Positions 1 to 11,298 of a stretch of 64,000 nt of DNA are shown piece by piece. The notes under the pieces were generated by a model. That model had not been told where the DNA came from, did no database searches, and saw only the letters and a program-made list of their open reading frames with translations. The stretch lies in assembly GCA_032158295.1 (NCBI GenBank), contig CM063258.1, positions 15,351,703 through 15,415,702 of the forward strand, read 5' to 3'. This stretch comes from Pycnopodia helianthoides (taxonomy: Eukaryota; Echinodermata; Asteroidea; Forcipulatida; Asteriidae). Positions within the stretch are counted from its first letter, which is position 1; the number at the start of each line of letters is the position of its first letter. The position numbers and the translations under genes are program-made.

Positions 1-107
1 ATTAGCAATCAGTGTGCACAAGACATGTTCAGTCTCATAGTTTGCTTTGTTGGATGAAATCATTCATTGATTATTGGTTTTTTTATTGTCGTTGTCGTTG
101 GTTACAG

Positions 108-3100
108 TTGCGCCATGACCGAGTCACTGATATTCCACCGAGGGAGCTTAAACTCGGATCAGTCGAGAAGGTTTAGCTTTGAGGTACCGGACTCCGTCTT
201 TGGAAAATGGCCATACCATGTACACTGCATTCTTGGTATGTGTGCACGAGATGGATTGAATATAGCTGGCAACAGAGAAATACCACAGGTGAGAGGTCCT
301 AGAGGATGGTGTGACGTCTTGTCTGTATGAACAAAATGAGTTGTGCATTTACGTTTATTTTCCTAATCGGTTAAAGGGTATCTACAACATTGGTAAGACT
401 AATAATATAAATGTTCACAGATTTGCACATAACTTACATGGTATGAAGATGGTCATGGTAGAAAACTTCCCTTGAACTAGTTTTGCTTGAAACGCTACAG
501 TTTTTGAGAAATTAGTGAAACAATTTTTTTTTTATCACAGTGATAAAATCCGATGTTTGAAAACTGAAAACATATAAAGGGGTCTTTTACTGTTTTCTTG
601 TGAGTCTGATGACCGAATGAGCTTAAATTTTTACAGGTTTGTTATTTCATGGATATGTTGGGTTACACAAAGTGTGGATACTGGTATTTGACAATTACCA
701 ATGTTGTACACATGCTTTAAACGGAACTTGTTGGATTCCGTTTTGGCATTTGTACCGATTCAAATGAGAACTATGAGTTCATCCGTAATATATATCTGTA
801 AAAGGAGCAGATGTCAACACACTTTCAAATATTAAAAATAGAACCCTAACCCTGTCTTTACAGCCACAAAACCATGAGCCACAGTGGGGCGGCGTACAAA
901 ATGTAAAAACAATTTGTTGGGGATTGAAAATAATGTTTAACAGTTGAAGACAGGATGAAGAAAAGAGATATTCCACCAACAAAAGGGACGTCAATCATTT
1001 CCCCTGGATAGTGTCTGGGGCTAACATTTTTAGAAAGAAAAGGAAGATCTCTTTTGTTTTTCTGTCGGCTTTGTTTAACCGTTAGGGAAATTTGGAAACA
1101 GATTTTGCTGTTTGTTTACGGCTAAACGTTTAATTGGTTAAACGTCCCAACCCTAGCAAAATGTTAACCTGTACAGTCCCAAGTCCCTCAGAATCTCATG
1201 GTTCTTCTGATAGGAAATGATTCTAAACCTTCAAACAGTCCACTCTTGGCCTTGGCTTTCTCTCATCAGTCCTATCAGAGTCCAAACATTTGAGTGTTGA
1301 TAGACTGGATGATAGTAGAGGATTCAAGAGGGTCTCTAGCCAAAGACACATCTCGATGTTCATATGACTCAATGTGGCCGGCTGCCAATGGTGCCTTTGC
1401 TTGCAATTCAGCTTCTCAGCTGCAAGTGGGGAATGATCAGCCCACACATTATTATTATGACCTCTTTCACAAAGCTAACTGCCAACTTTCCCCATCACTT
1501 TCGTTGCCGAGTGCCCCAGTGCTTCTTCTTTTAATTGATTGATTGGTTTCTTTTGTACAGTGTACTTCGATAGTGGATCCAGTGACAGGCTGTCTGGATC
1601 ATGCACATGCGGATGGCATGCTGACGCAAGCAATAAACCTTGGGCCCTTCAAAGTTATAACCTCACCCATTGTTACTCCTAAGGAGGAGGCGGCGGTCTT
1701 AGCTAACGGTGTGTCTCAAGTTGCAGCTGCTCTTTAAAATCCTGTCAAAAACCCAGTCAACCTCACTCCCAGTTGTGTGCGATCTCGCCATGCCATTTTT
1801 TCTTTCTATCCCATGCCTTGCTCGATCGTAACCCCTGGGGTGTGTTTTGGCGGTAGTAACCGATAACTGTTTCGGTTGAATTGGCCATTAGTTAATCACT
1901 GGCCAATGACCGAAATAGTTATTGGTTCTGACTGATAAAACACACCCCTGGAAGTGTGACTTTGAAATATCCAAATATATCGAAATTAGTCCTGTGGTTG
2001 ATCCATTCTGTGTTAGAGACTAAGCTTTGTGCTATCAATAGACGCATGAAGTCATAGAGCAACACTGGACCCCTCTCATTATTTTTTGACCTTGTACTAT
2101 GTCTAAGTGTATGCAGTTTAGGGTGACCATGTAATTAGCAGCACATTCTGCAACAATGCGTTGTGTAGAGTTTCCACAAAAGAGTTTGTGAGCAGGCACA
2201 AGCAAGAAATTATACTAGTTTTAATTTGAAAATTGCTGTTTCTTCCAGGTGGATGCGATGAGGACAGGAAAGTGACGAGTCAGTCCAAAGAAGATTGCCA
2301 AGGTAACAAAAACATACTTTTTAAAAGAAGACTTTTGTTTAGGGCATGGTTGTATAAATATAAATGTTGAATATTGATGACTTTTTAATCCAGACCCTCC
2401 CTGATTCTGCAGAAAGTTCCCTGAACATAAACCAATCTTTCCATTATCTAATGAACAAATTTAAAGATGTCCCCTGATTATGGAAAGTTTTTCCCTATTA
2501 TGTTGAATCTTATTCTCAATATCTCCCTGATTGAGAGAGGGAAATGTTAGCAGCTCTGCTAATCCTATTGTTTAGGCTTCCTTTCCAGTTTACATACATT
2601 TTCACTTGATGCCTTCCATGTTATGTGTGGCATAGCGTGGCCGAGCGGATAACAGCACCGGACTCAAGCTCTGGTGTTTCTGATCAGTAGAGTGTGGGTT
2701 CAAGCCCCGGTTGTGACACTTGTGTTCTTGAGCAAGACACTTTTATTGCTTCGTCCTTCGAATGGGACGTACAAGAACCCAGTGCACTTATCAGAAAGAG
2801 AAGGGGTTCGCCCCGGTGTTCCTGGTTTGATTGGCTGCATATTGCGCAACAGCACCTTGTAAACCATTACAGGGTGCTATGTAAAGGAAAAAGGTCTCAT
2901 ATTTCAAAATGTAGCTCCACGTACCTTGCATGATAAATTATAATAATGTTGGAGTGCCATGAGCGTCTCTGAGTGACAGATTTGAGGGCTATATAAGAAG
3001 CCACTATAATTATTATTATTACATTTTTCTCTATCTTACAAATCCACCTTTTTTTTTTAGATGTAACTTTTCTGCTTGTTGATTGTTTGTTTGTGCAATT

Positions 3101-4863
3101 GTAAATTTGTATAATAATTTTGACATCCATTTGTAAATGTTGACGTGTACATGTATATCGTATTTTTTATTATTGGCTGGTTGCTAGTATTGTTTGGTGA
3201 TTATGAAAATTTTATACGTTTCTGCCTTGTCGCCAAACTGTTGTGTTATGAATATTCATGTCGTCATTCTACAAAACTCGTCGTTGTTATTATTATTGCC
3301 TATTATATATGTTGTTATTATTATAACCATGATTATTATTTTCATTCAACGTATTCCTCTTTAAAATTGATAATATTTGTTTGTTGCTTTTGTTTTTGCT
3401 AGAAGTTTGTTTGTATTTGTCAGTGGGCATTTCAGTACAAACCTCCTTTTGGCTTCTGGAAGCCTCCTTTTGTTTTGTTTTCTTTTCTTCAATCAGTTCC
3501 TGATTGTCTTTGATTCAAACACTTGTTTTAACTTGCCTCCAACAACTGATTTCAAAATACTTTTCTTTATTTTCAACCAATCTGGAAATAAATGTCAAAT
3601 TAAATTGAATTGAACTGAACTGTCATTGAAGTAAAAATATGTTATTTTATACAATAATATGTACTATATATTTCATGTTAAAATTGCTTCTGTGGACAGG
3701 TTTTGGGAAATATTTTACAGAACAGAATGTTTGAGTTTTTTCATTGGTCTTGTTCCCTGTCTTCAGTTGATGGATTAGCAACAGGACCAGCAGTAGCTAT
3801 TGTGGTTGTGTCATTCATCATGGGGATGGTGCTAATGGGAGCTCTATGGTTCATTCATACACACACAGGTAAAGATTTCCATTCCAAACATTGAACAATT
3901 TCCTTACCTTAGTTTCACTTAAATGCCACTAAAACCATAGTGTTCAAATTTTACCGAGGAACAAATCAAACTGTTAAAGGTAGAGTCACAGATTGGTGCT
4001 GATGTATTGGCAATATAAGGAAAGATACAATAAAAGTCACATGTGAAGGTTTCAACTGAATACAGTTTCTACTTGCTGAGAAAACAGCGAAAAACTCGCA
4101 CAGTATTTTCACGGAATCCAAACACGTTTAGCAAGGTGACAGCGGATACCAACCGCATATTTTGTCCCAGAATTTTTGAGCAAGCACCAATCCTCGGAAA
4201 TCTGAGAAAGGATTTATGCATCAATCGTTTCTTAGATTCAAATGTTTTGGGGGGGAAAAATTATCCAAACCATATTACTTTGAAGGGAATTCTTTCTCAA
4301 TACAGTTTATACTATCAACAGTTGCAGGGCTTCTCACAAAAATAGTTTTTAAGGCCATTAATTTGGGGTGTATTTACCAAACTATGACCCTACGTTAAAA
4401 ATGTGAATAAAACTGTACATAGAGCCAGAGTAAATTTTTCACAAAATTTAAACTGTAAATTATAGCATTAGTGTTGAAAAGCAAAGAACCATATCTGATG
4501 GTGTGTCGTGGCAAAGATTTGTCAGGGTGAGGTTTGCATTTCAGAACAGAAAAATTATTTGCTCTATTAAAATGACTGTGAATATATATCTGACTTATAC
4601 CAGGTCCGCACACTGGTCCCCCGCCATCGGCATCACCCGGCACGGTCAGCACTGCCAGCTCACCATCAGCCAATGGTCATCTTATGAACGGACACATCCC
4701 GAACGGTGCCATCCCGAACGGTGCCATCCCAAACGGTGTTATCCCCAACGGCACAATACCCAACGGGAACATCCCAAGTGGCTTCATGCCCAGCAGACTT
4801 AACCCCAACGGAATCCCACTGCACGGGATGAGGCACGTCGACCCGTTACCGGAGGACGTATGA
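108..4863 (+). CDS. TGFBR3: betaglycan/endoglin-type TGF-beta co-receptor, 3' exons only (partial)
   Basis: Coding exons are 108-288, 1561-1708, 2249-2302, 3767-3868 and 4604-4863; phases agree at every junction and the stop is at 4861-4863. The first exon enters with one base of a split codon, so the 5' part lies left of the window. Exons 1-3 encode the end of a zona pellucida (ZP) domain, seen as a RFSFEV strand, HCILGMC and further spaced cysteines. Exon 4 is a transmembrane helix (VAIVVVSFIMGMVLMGALWF) followed by IHTHTG, closely matching the betaglycan/endoglin motif GALWYIYSHTG. Exon 5 is the short cytoplasmic tail: PPPSASPGTVSTASSPSANG, then pentapeptide IPNGx repeats, ending in PEDV. 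By family knowledge this is a cell-surface co-receptor presenting TGF-beta-superfamily ligands to signalling receptors. The vertebrate tail ends in a class I PDZ ligand; here the last residues EDV would be a class III-type ligand (inference). Betaglycan and endoglin share this region, so the ortholog choice is tentative. Confidence 0.85.
1832..1952. repeat. short hairpin MITE in betaglycan intron
   Basis: An inverted repeat of about 120 bp. The left end CCCTGGGGTGTGTTTT pairs with the right end AAAACACACCCCTGG. The inner arms (CCGATAACTGTTTCGG and CCGAAATAGTTATTGG) also pair. The whole block would fold into one long stem, typical of a non-autonomous DNA element. It lies in the intron after the 1561-1708 exon. 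Confidence 0.6.
2633..2905 (+). repeat. tRNA-Leu-derived SINE (family 1, copy a)
   Basis: The head reads GTGGCCGAGCGGATAACAG (A box), an anticodon-like GACTCAAGCTC (CAA, leucine), a long variable arm and GGGTTCAAGCC (B box). The body follows with AGCAAGACACTTTTATTGC, AATGGGACGTACA and AGAGAAGGGGTT. The same body is found at 22585-22888 (-), 28430-28682 (-) and 41130-41470 (+), and as a fragment near 30505-30575. It lies in a betaglycan intron. The short open frames here are tRNA/SINE sequence, not a gene. Confidence 0.8.
3974..4398 (+). mobile_element. TTAA-flanked MITE, copy 1
   Basis: The block starts TTAA-AGGTAGAGTCACAGATTGGT and ends ACCAAACTATGACCCTACG-TTAA, giving terminal inverted repeats next to TTAA on both sides. 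The internal sequence is homologous, in reverse orientation, to 19911-20316 over essentially its whole length. A TTAA target is characteristic of piggyBac-type transposition. It has no coding capacity, so it is a non-autonomous copy. It lies in the intron between the transmembrane exon and the tail exon of the betaglycan-like gene. Confidence 0.7.
4696..4785 (+). repeat. 15-bp coding tandem repeat (IPNGx) in receptor tail
   Basis: Six consecutive 15-base units encode IPNGA, IPNGA, IPNGV, IPNGT, IPNGN and IPSGF in the cytoplasmic tail of the betaglycan-like receptor. The first two units are identical in DNA and later units diverge mainly at third positions and the fifth codon. The array is in frame, so changes in unit number would not break the protein. 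Confidence 0.85.
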
Positions 4864-5440
4864 GATGTGATCACATCACAAGAGGGCGCTCTACTCGCTG
4901 ATCATGCTACCTGATAACCATCACTGATTTTGTGCGACGTTGCATCGGGAGTCAATTGGCGTGCGTTATGAGTGAAGAAAAAAAAACGCCATTGTTTGAC
5001 AACCCCACCAGGCAACAGACATTGTTTTGCAGAGTACACTCCTTATGTGATTGAGTTGTGTTAATGAAGTTTATATTTTCTACCTCCTTGCTTTATACAA
5101 ACCTTGTGCATGTGATGACATGATCCATGTGCAGTCATTTTGATGATCATCTGTGCTGATTGTAAGTTAAAGGTCACCGCTCCACACAAGATGCAGCATT
5201 ATTTCTCTGATAGTGAAAGAGAGAGCCTTGTGTGCTGCAAACATCTACCTTTTAAGAGGGTTGCAGGTTCATAAGTTTGGACAAAGTTTCAAGGAAAAGA
5301 ATCGTCTGTCCAAACCCAAAGAACAACAAATTAAATTTTCCAAGTAGACCTTAAGCGTGTGATGTGATTGGACGAGGGCTCTTTCTCATAGAGGTCCAAA
5401 GAGTATTGCTCCATGTCCCATCCTGTGCGTTGGTGAACAT

Positions 5441-5970
5441 ACCTTGGTGTTGGTGAACATGTCTGGGCATTGACAACCATACCTGGGCAATGGTGAACAT
5501 ACCTGGGCGTTGGCGAGCATACCTGGGCGTTGGAAAACATACCTGGGTGTTGGTGAACACACCTGGGTGTTGGTGAACATGCCTGGGCATTGGCGAGCAT
5601 ACCTGGGTGTTGGAAAACATACCTGGGCGTTGGCGAACATGCCTGGGTGTTGGTGAACATACCTGGGCATTGACAACCATACCTGGGCAATGGTGAACAC
5701 ACCTGGGCGTTGGCGAGCATACCTGGGCGTTGGAAAACATACCTGGGTGTTGGTGAACACACCTGGGCATTGGTGAACATGCCTGGGCATTGGCGAGCAT
5801 ACCTGGGCGTTGGAAAACATACCTGGGTGTTGGTGAACATACCTGGGCATTGACAACCATACCTGGGCAATGGTGAACATACCTGGGCAATGGTGAACTT
5901 ACCTGGGCGTTGGCAACCATACCTGGGCATTGGCGAACATACCTGGGCATTGGCAACCATACCTGGGCAG
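5441..5970. repeat. 20-bp minisatellite, about 26 units with higher-order structure
   Basis: Consecutive 20-base units follow the consensus ACCTGGGCRTTGGYGAACAT, with 26 full units from 5441 to 5960 and a partial unit after. Variant units recur in the same order: a GACAACCAT-ending unit is followed by CAATGGTGAACA, GCGAGCAT, GGAAAACAT and GGTGAACAC units. This block repeats about every 180-200 bp, which suggests amplification of multi-unit blocks. The unit has no stop codon in any of the three minus-strand frames, so long antisense open frames appear by repetition alone. Confidence 0.95.
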
Positions 5971-6555
5971 AAGCCAACATACAAGGGCGTTTCTATTGTT
6001 TCGTCACCATTTTACCTCTAAGATTGCATCAGGATGACGTTAGTGCTAAAGGTCTATTGAACGTGATGTGGAAATGTAAGATGTAAGAGACACGACATGC
6101 TGGTATTGAGTCCAGATGAATCAATTACTGCTCACGACTGGGAGATACTCATGTAATCAAACCTGCAGGTCTTTTCTGATTAAGAAGGTGATCACCAAAA
6201 TGACATCGTTGCAGATTTGTGATCTGTGGCGTAGCTGCACAGGAACTTTAAGAAAAAGATCTCAAGATCTCGGGATAAAGAAGCAACAAATCCAGATAGT
6301 TAATGCTATTGTACATAGGCTGGATGGAACAAGCCTGCGCTTGTATTTTAACGTGCTGCTGTTTTTTATTATTTTACCAAATAACTTGCTGCCAATGTAC
6401 ATTTTAAATCGGCTGATTGTTTTGATGGGAAATTCAAGTCATTAAAACCCTTTTACCATCGATGCACTCTCCTGCTTGGCTCTGTCCACAAAGTACCACA
6501 GGAGACTGTGGAGACTAAGTCCACAGTACACAAGCCATGGGTTTCCACATAATAC

Positions 6556-6722
6556 CAGCTGTACAAACAGAAGAATCCCGTGTACCCATTGCTAGCCTAG
6601 AAGGTATTGTACTTTGTGGCAGTCTGTGGTACCAGTGTCAGCTGTACAAACAGAAGAAACCCATGCAACCAATGCTAGCCTAGAAGGTATGGTACATTGT
6701 GGCAGTCTGTGGTACCTGTGTA
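6556..6722. repeat. 83-bp tandem duplication
   Basis: Two copies of a segment beginning CAGCTGTACAAACAGAAGAA lie 83 bases apart (6556 and 6639). Both end in GGCAGTCTGTGGTACC followed by a GTGT-containing stretch. A partial inverted match (ACAAAGTACCACAGGAGACTG) lies just upstream at about 6490. No gene is recognised here. Confidence 0.75.
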
Positions 6723-7180
6723 TCGGAGGGTTTTATTTGAAGTGTTTCGATTTTTTTACTGAAGCAAACAGCCGCAGCTATAGACTCAATTCCAACTTGA
6801 CTTAAGTAGTATTAGGAGTTGGTAAACAACAACAATTCAGGTAAACACAAACAATGGTATTGTGCTCCCAAGTAAAATCCCCCCCCCTCTCCACCCCCAA
6901 AATAATTCACTAAACATGCTGGATTTTTTCCCCTTGGAAATCTTAAATATTGGCAGCTGAATAAAATTTTGTATATTTTTCTTGTTTCTGTAGATCAAAA
7001 TTCCTCCCATATTGATATCAAAACTTGCCCATCGATAGGATTTGACTTGTCATTAAAGGTTTCATCTTAATTTGTTGAATTCCTCAATTGACTTCAAACC
7101 CATCAACTGAAATGCAACAGCTGATTCCGTTCAAGTTGTTTGACAGAAACTTTAGGTGAGATTATTTGTAAAATGTCATA

Positions 7181-7363
7181 CCTGGGCCCAAGTTCATGAA
7201 GCTGTTAAGTAGAAAATACTGCTCAACAACTTTCTTTGCTAAGCAAAAATTGAGCAGGGCCCCAGTCACATCAACGCAAACATAATGTTGGCTGGTAACC
7301 TGTTCCTGCTAAGCAATACTTTCTGTTTTTGTGCTTACAGGCTTTGTGGAATTGGGGCCCAGG
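7181..7363. mobile_element. hairpin MITE with CCTGGGCCCAA ends (family A)
   Basis: Terminal inverted repeats CCTGGGCCCAAGTTC and GAATTGGGGCCCAGG bound a 183-bp block. The interior carries GCTAAGCAAAAA, GGCTGGTAACC and GTGCTTACAGGC motifs shared with relatives at 8365-8754, 14361-14517 and 17437-17617. It is short and noncoding with paired ends, so a non-autonomous DNA element is the best reading. Confidence 0.65.
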
Positions 7364-7460
7364 AGACCACTGGACCCAGTAACTGCTAAGTTCACAAATT
7401 TACTTAAGGAAAAAAAAGAAGAAAACTTGTTAAGTGTTATGTGATGAATACCCTTTATGA

Positions 7461-7726
7461 CCAGGGCCCAATTTCATGGCTCTGCTTACTGCAAGCAAAG
7501 AATCGCTGCTTACTGAAGCAGGGAATTCTGTGCCCACGTCAAGCGTATTTCAAGGTTAGCAGGTAATTTCTGCTTGTGCACCTGCGTAGTCCACTCATAG
7601 CCACGTTACGAGACATTCTTCGCTTACACGGCTAGCACAGAAATTCAGCAATTGCCCTGTCAACAAAGAATGGTGATCGTAAGCGCAGAATTCGGCGGTA
7701 AGCAGAGCCATGAAATTGGGCCCTGG
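7461..7726. mobile_element. hairpin MITE with 29-bp perfect terminal inverted repeats (family B)
   Basis: The left end CCAGGGCCCAATTTCATGGC (continuing through CTCTGCTTAC) is exactly reverse-complementary to the right end over 29 bases. The interior has partly pairing CAGCAATTGCC- and GCAGGTAATTTC-like segments. Diverged relatives occur at 17671-17834 and 27251-27513. No open frame of note; this is a non-autonomous element. Confidence 0.75.
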
Positions 7727-8162
7727 TCTTTTGGTTTGTAAATTTTGTCAGGGGGAGAAATCAATTTAAAAAAAAAAGTGCAGCTGAACCATTCATGACA
7801 ATTATTATTTGAAAACTGCTTTAAAAAAAAAGGAAAACAAAAAAAGAGGAAAATGTTGGGGAGGTTTTAGGATAGAGTTTATGTATAAAGTATGTTAGAA
7901 GGTAATATATTGCAGCAATCAGTTTGCTTTTTTGATAATTAGATTTTTTATCAAAGAAACAACCCACAGAACATGCCATGATTGTGTAACTTTTAACATC
8001 TCAGGCTGAAGTCAACAAGAAAAGTCCCTAGTGGAGAAGACTGTATTAACTGAGATTAACATCGCCATGGTAACTGTACAGATTATATTACCGGACCTCT
8101 ATCCGCAGACAATGTTGTCTTTTGATATTCAAACCAGATTGAGCAAGCCTACCAAATATTGT

Positions 8163-8201
8163 ATTATTATTATTATTATTATTATTACTATTATTATTAT
8201 A
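8163..8201. repeat. ATT trinucleotide microsatellite
   Basis: A run of ATT/TTA units with one ACT interruption near 8188. Shorter ATT-rich tracts occur near 3000-3030 and 3280-3340 in betaglycan introns. Confidence 0.9.
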
Positions 8202-8364
8202 ATGAAAAGCTGCCAAACTCAAACAATTCCTTATTTAATATTTTCTGGGTGCGCCATCATAACAACTTGCTCTATAAAAAAAGAAATAGACCTACCGTTT
8301 CACAATGCAACACTTAAAATGGCTTTGGTTGAAGTGAACTTTTTTTGATCAGTTATCACAAAAA

Positions 8365-8754
8365 CCAGGGCTCTATTTCATAAAGCTGCTTAGGCACACA
8401 AAAAAAGCTAAGCACAACAAAACTATGCTCACCTGACTAAGGTTACCAGCCAAAATACCATGTCAAATGTACAATCTGTGACTGGTATCCTGTATACTTT
8501 TGCTTACATGTAGCTGAAAATGTTAAGTGATATTTTCTGCATAAGCAGCTCTGAAATTGGACCCTGTGCCTGATTTCATAAAGCTACTTAAGCAGCAAAT
8601 AGTGCTTTACAGTTTTCTGCTGAGCAAATATAAGCAGCCTACCAGCACAGCTACCAGTCATGTTACATGGTATTTTAGCTGGTAACCTTTTTCTGGTAAT
8701 TTTATTGTGCTTAACTACTTTTCGTGCTTAGGCATCTCTATGAAACTTGACCCA
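8365..8754. mobile_element. two adjacent family-A hairpin MITEs
   Basis: The first copy runs from CCAGGGCTCTATTTCATAAA (8365) to GAAATTGGACCCTG (8566). The second begins at TGATTTCATAAAGCTAC (about 8573) and ends TATGAAACTTGACCCAG (8754). Each begins and ends with inverted ATTTCATAAAGCTGCTTA-type sequence. Both share the interior ACCAGTC...ATGTTACATGGTATTTTAGCTGGTAACC region. They lie head to tail without an intervening gene. Confidence 0.65.
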
Positions 8755-11298
8755 GCGTTGTCAATTAATAGCGAAAAAAAAGGAAGACTTAACCAAAATT
8801 ACCGTCACATTCAACCTTGCCAATAATCCCTGCATTGCTGCATTGCATTGTTCTGGCTTGTACATTGCTTAAAAGTCTACGATATAATCAACTGCAGAAA
8901 GCGGCGTAATACATGTAGGTAACACAGGGACTTGACAATATACCTCACCATATATAAAAAAAAACATGATATAAGCATGACAACAATATTCTTCAAGGTT
9001 TTTTTTTATTTAGTCTTGTTCGGATGCAGATCAAATCTTTACCTAAATTAAAGGGAAGAAAGTTAATTTATAGCAACCACTGCAAGCGTATATATATATT
9101 TATGTGCTAGAGCTTATTGTATTTGACACTTCTCATTACATGAAGAAGGCAAATGGGTTTGCAAAACAAACTGAGGTTTCCATCAGATTCCATTAGCTTG
9201 TAATCTCATAATTTTCAAACTCTTGGATGCACTCGAAAAAAGACACATAATGTTTTCACTGTTTTTATAGTTATACTGTTATTGAGGGAAAAGGGGTTCA
9301 GCTGGGATATATAAATGTATAACTCAATTGGGCTAATGTGATGAAGATTTAATTTCACCCAATAGTTTGTGGGATCATTGCAACCCTCCAATTGGGGTAC
9401 AGTTGCGTTCGTATTAGTTTAGATTACACCTGTTAGTAGCCATACATGAGCAGATGACTTGTTATCACCCAAAGGGGATACAAACACCTTCATTGGGAGA
9501 AATGGTTTCAGTTAGAGTTTAAATATAACTGGATCGGGGTAGTTTGATTATATCAAAACAAAGGGGGTTTCGATTGAGGTATAACTATCTCAATTGAGGG
9601 GGGGGGGGAGGAGAGAGGTTCCATGAAGGTACAGATGATCCTGATTGAGGTAACTGGTTGTTGGATTGTGATGGATTCCCGGTAATGATGCGTATGAACC
9701 ATTATACCCAGCTTGTAATGTTTTAACTTTCTTAATATACATGTAAACAGCTGAACTTGAATCTGTATGCACATGACGTTCTTGTTCATTGAGAACAAGT
9801 GATAGTTTTTCGCTTGCCAAAGAGTGCATTGACCCTGCTTCAACAGGCCTCATTACACAAGGCAATTTACCTGGAGGCAACCAACTGCCCTGTGGCTTCT
9901 TCCCTTTGGATCCGTCTCTAGGTCCGGGCTCCGTTTGATGTTGGAAACACCATGCAAATTATGCTCTGGTCTAAAATTGACGACCAAGTGATTGCATATC
10001 ACACCAGGATAACTTGTAAGCAGATTTAAACATAACTGCCTTGGAATTCATTAGCCATCATTGTCTGATCCCAAGTGTACACTATGAAAATGACAGTTCA
10101 AATTCTCATGCCTTAAAAAGGGGACCAGACTTTTTGTTTTCACAACCTCCGTTTGGTTACTATGGCCAGTTTGGAAATAGCGGCTTAGGCCACAAATCTA
10201 GGCTTAGGCTCCAGCTTGATCCAACTGTCTGAAGCCTTATGCCGAAAGCTCTCGTTTTCAAAAATACTGAAGGGGCCCAAGTTGTGGCCTAAGCCCAAGT
10301 TGTGGTTTTGAAAAAGGGCAATAAGTTGGATTAAAACAAGATGGCTGTAAATAATGAAGGTGTTCAAGGCAGGATATACTTTTGGTAATTGTCAAAGACT
10401 AGTATCCTCACTTGGTGTATCCCAACATATACATATAATAACAAACCTGTGAAAAATTGGGCTCTATTGGTCGTTGAAGTTGCAAGAAATAATGACAGAA
10501 AAAAAACCCTTGTTGCGTAGAATTGTGTGCTTTCAAATGCTTGAGAGAGGCTTCATGCCTGAAGCCTTTCTCAGATTCAAATATTTTAGTGAGAAATTAC
10601 CCTTTTCTCAAAAACTACATTACTTCAGAGGGAGTCGTTTCTGACAATGTTTTATGATATCATCAGCTCTCAGGTGCTCCTTACCAAGTAAGTTTTGATG
10701 GTAATGTGTTTCTTGAGTAGTTATCCACTGTAAGTATCCACTGTCTTTAAGCAGAAAAGTCACAGTTAGCTTCTAGAGAACACTTTCCTAAAAGGAAACA
10801 AAAATGTCCAGAAATGTATTCAAAATACCTTGGATTTGACATTTTGATATTTTAAAATTTCTGTGGTGTATGTCCTTTTTTATGACAGTTAATTTTAACA
10901 GTTATCTAATAGCATTTTTTTATGATGTTTTGTTTTTACCGGACTTTAAACATGGTGTTTTTAAATCACTCGTTTGAGTTATCATTAAGTGTTTTTGTAA
11001 ACGAATTTAGCTCTCTTTTTTTTAATATACAAATTTGTTTTGTTATTTTTGTACGTCAGAAATTGTGTTCAATGTTTATGTTTTAACTCAAAATGGAAAA
11101 AAATCACCCCCACCACATAAGAAAGAAAGTGTATAAAAGAAGAAAACAAATGTAAAAACATCTGTTTATAAAACAAAATGTAGGTTGAAACAAAGTTGTG
11201 AAAGATTGCTGTTGTAAAACTTGTCGCTAAATTCAAAGACATTGCAAAATGTTTTTAAAAGGTTTTGTGATGCAAAAACGTGTAAAGGGTATATCACT

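Noticed and set aside
5441..5970. CRISPR-like array
   Set aside because: Units are contiguous 20-bp repeats with no unique spacers, and the genome is clearly eukaryotic.
5331..5984. Long antisense open frames (up to 217 codons) over the minisatellite
   Set aside because: All three minus frames are open because the 20-bp unit has no stop in any phase. There is no splice or start context and no domain; repetition explains them.
6116..6445. 109-codon plus-strand frame after the minisatellite
   Set aside because: No recognisable domain, no splice context, and low-complexity hydrophobic sequence at its end; insufficient support for a gene.
9295..9660. Possible repeat array with CAATTGGGG/GATTGAGG motifs
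   Set aside because: The motifs recur, but I could not define a unit length or alignment between copies.
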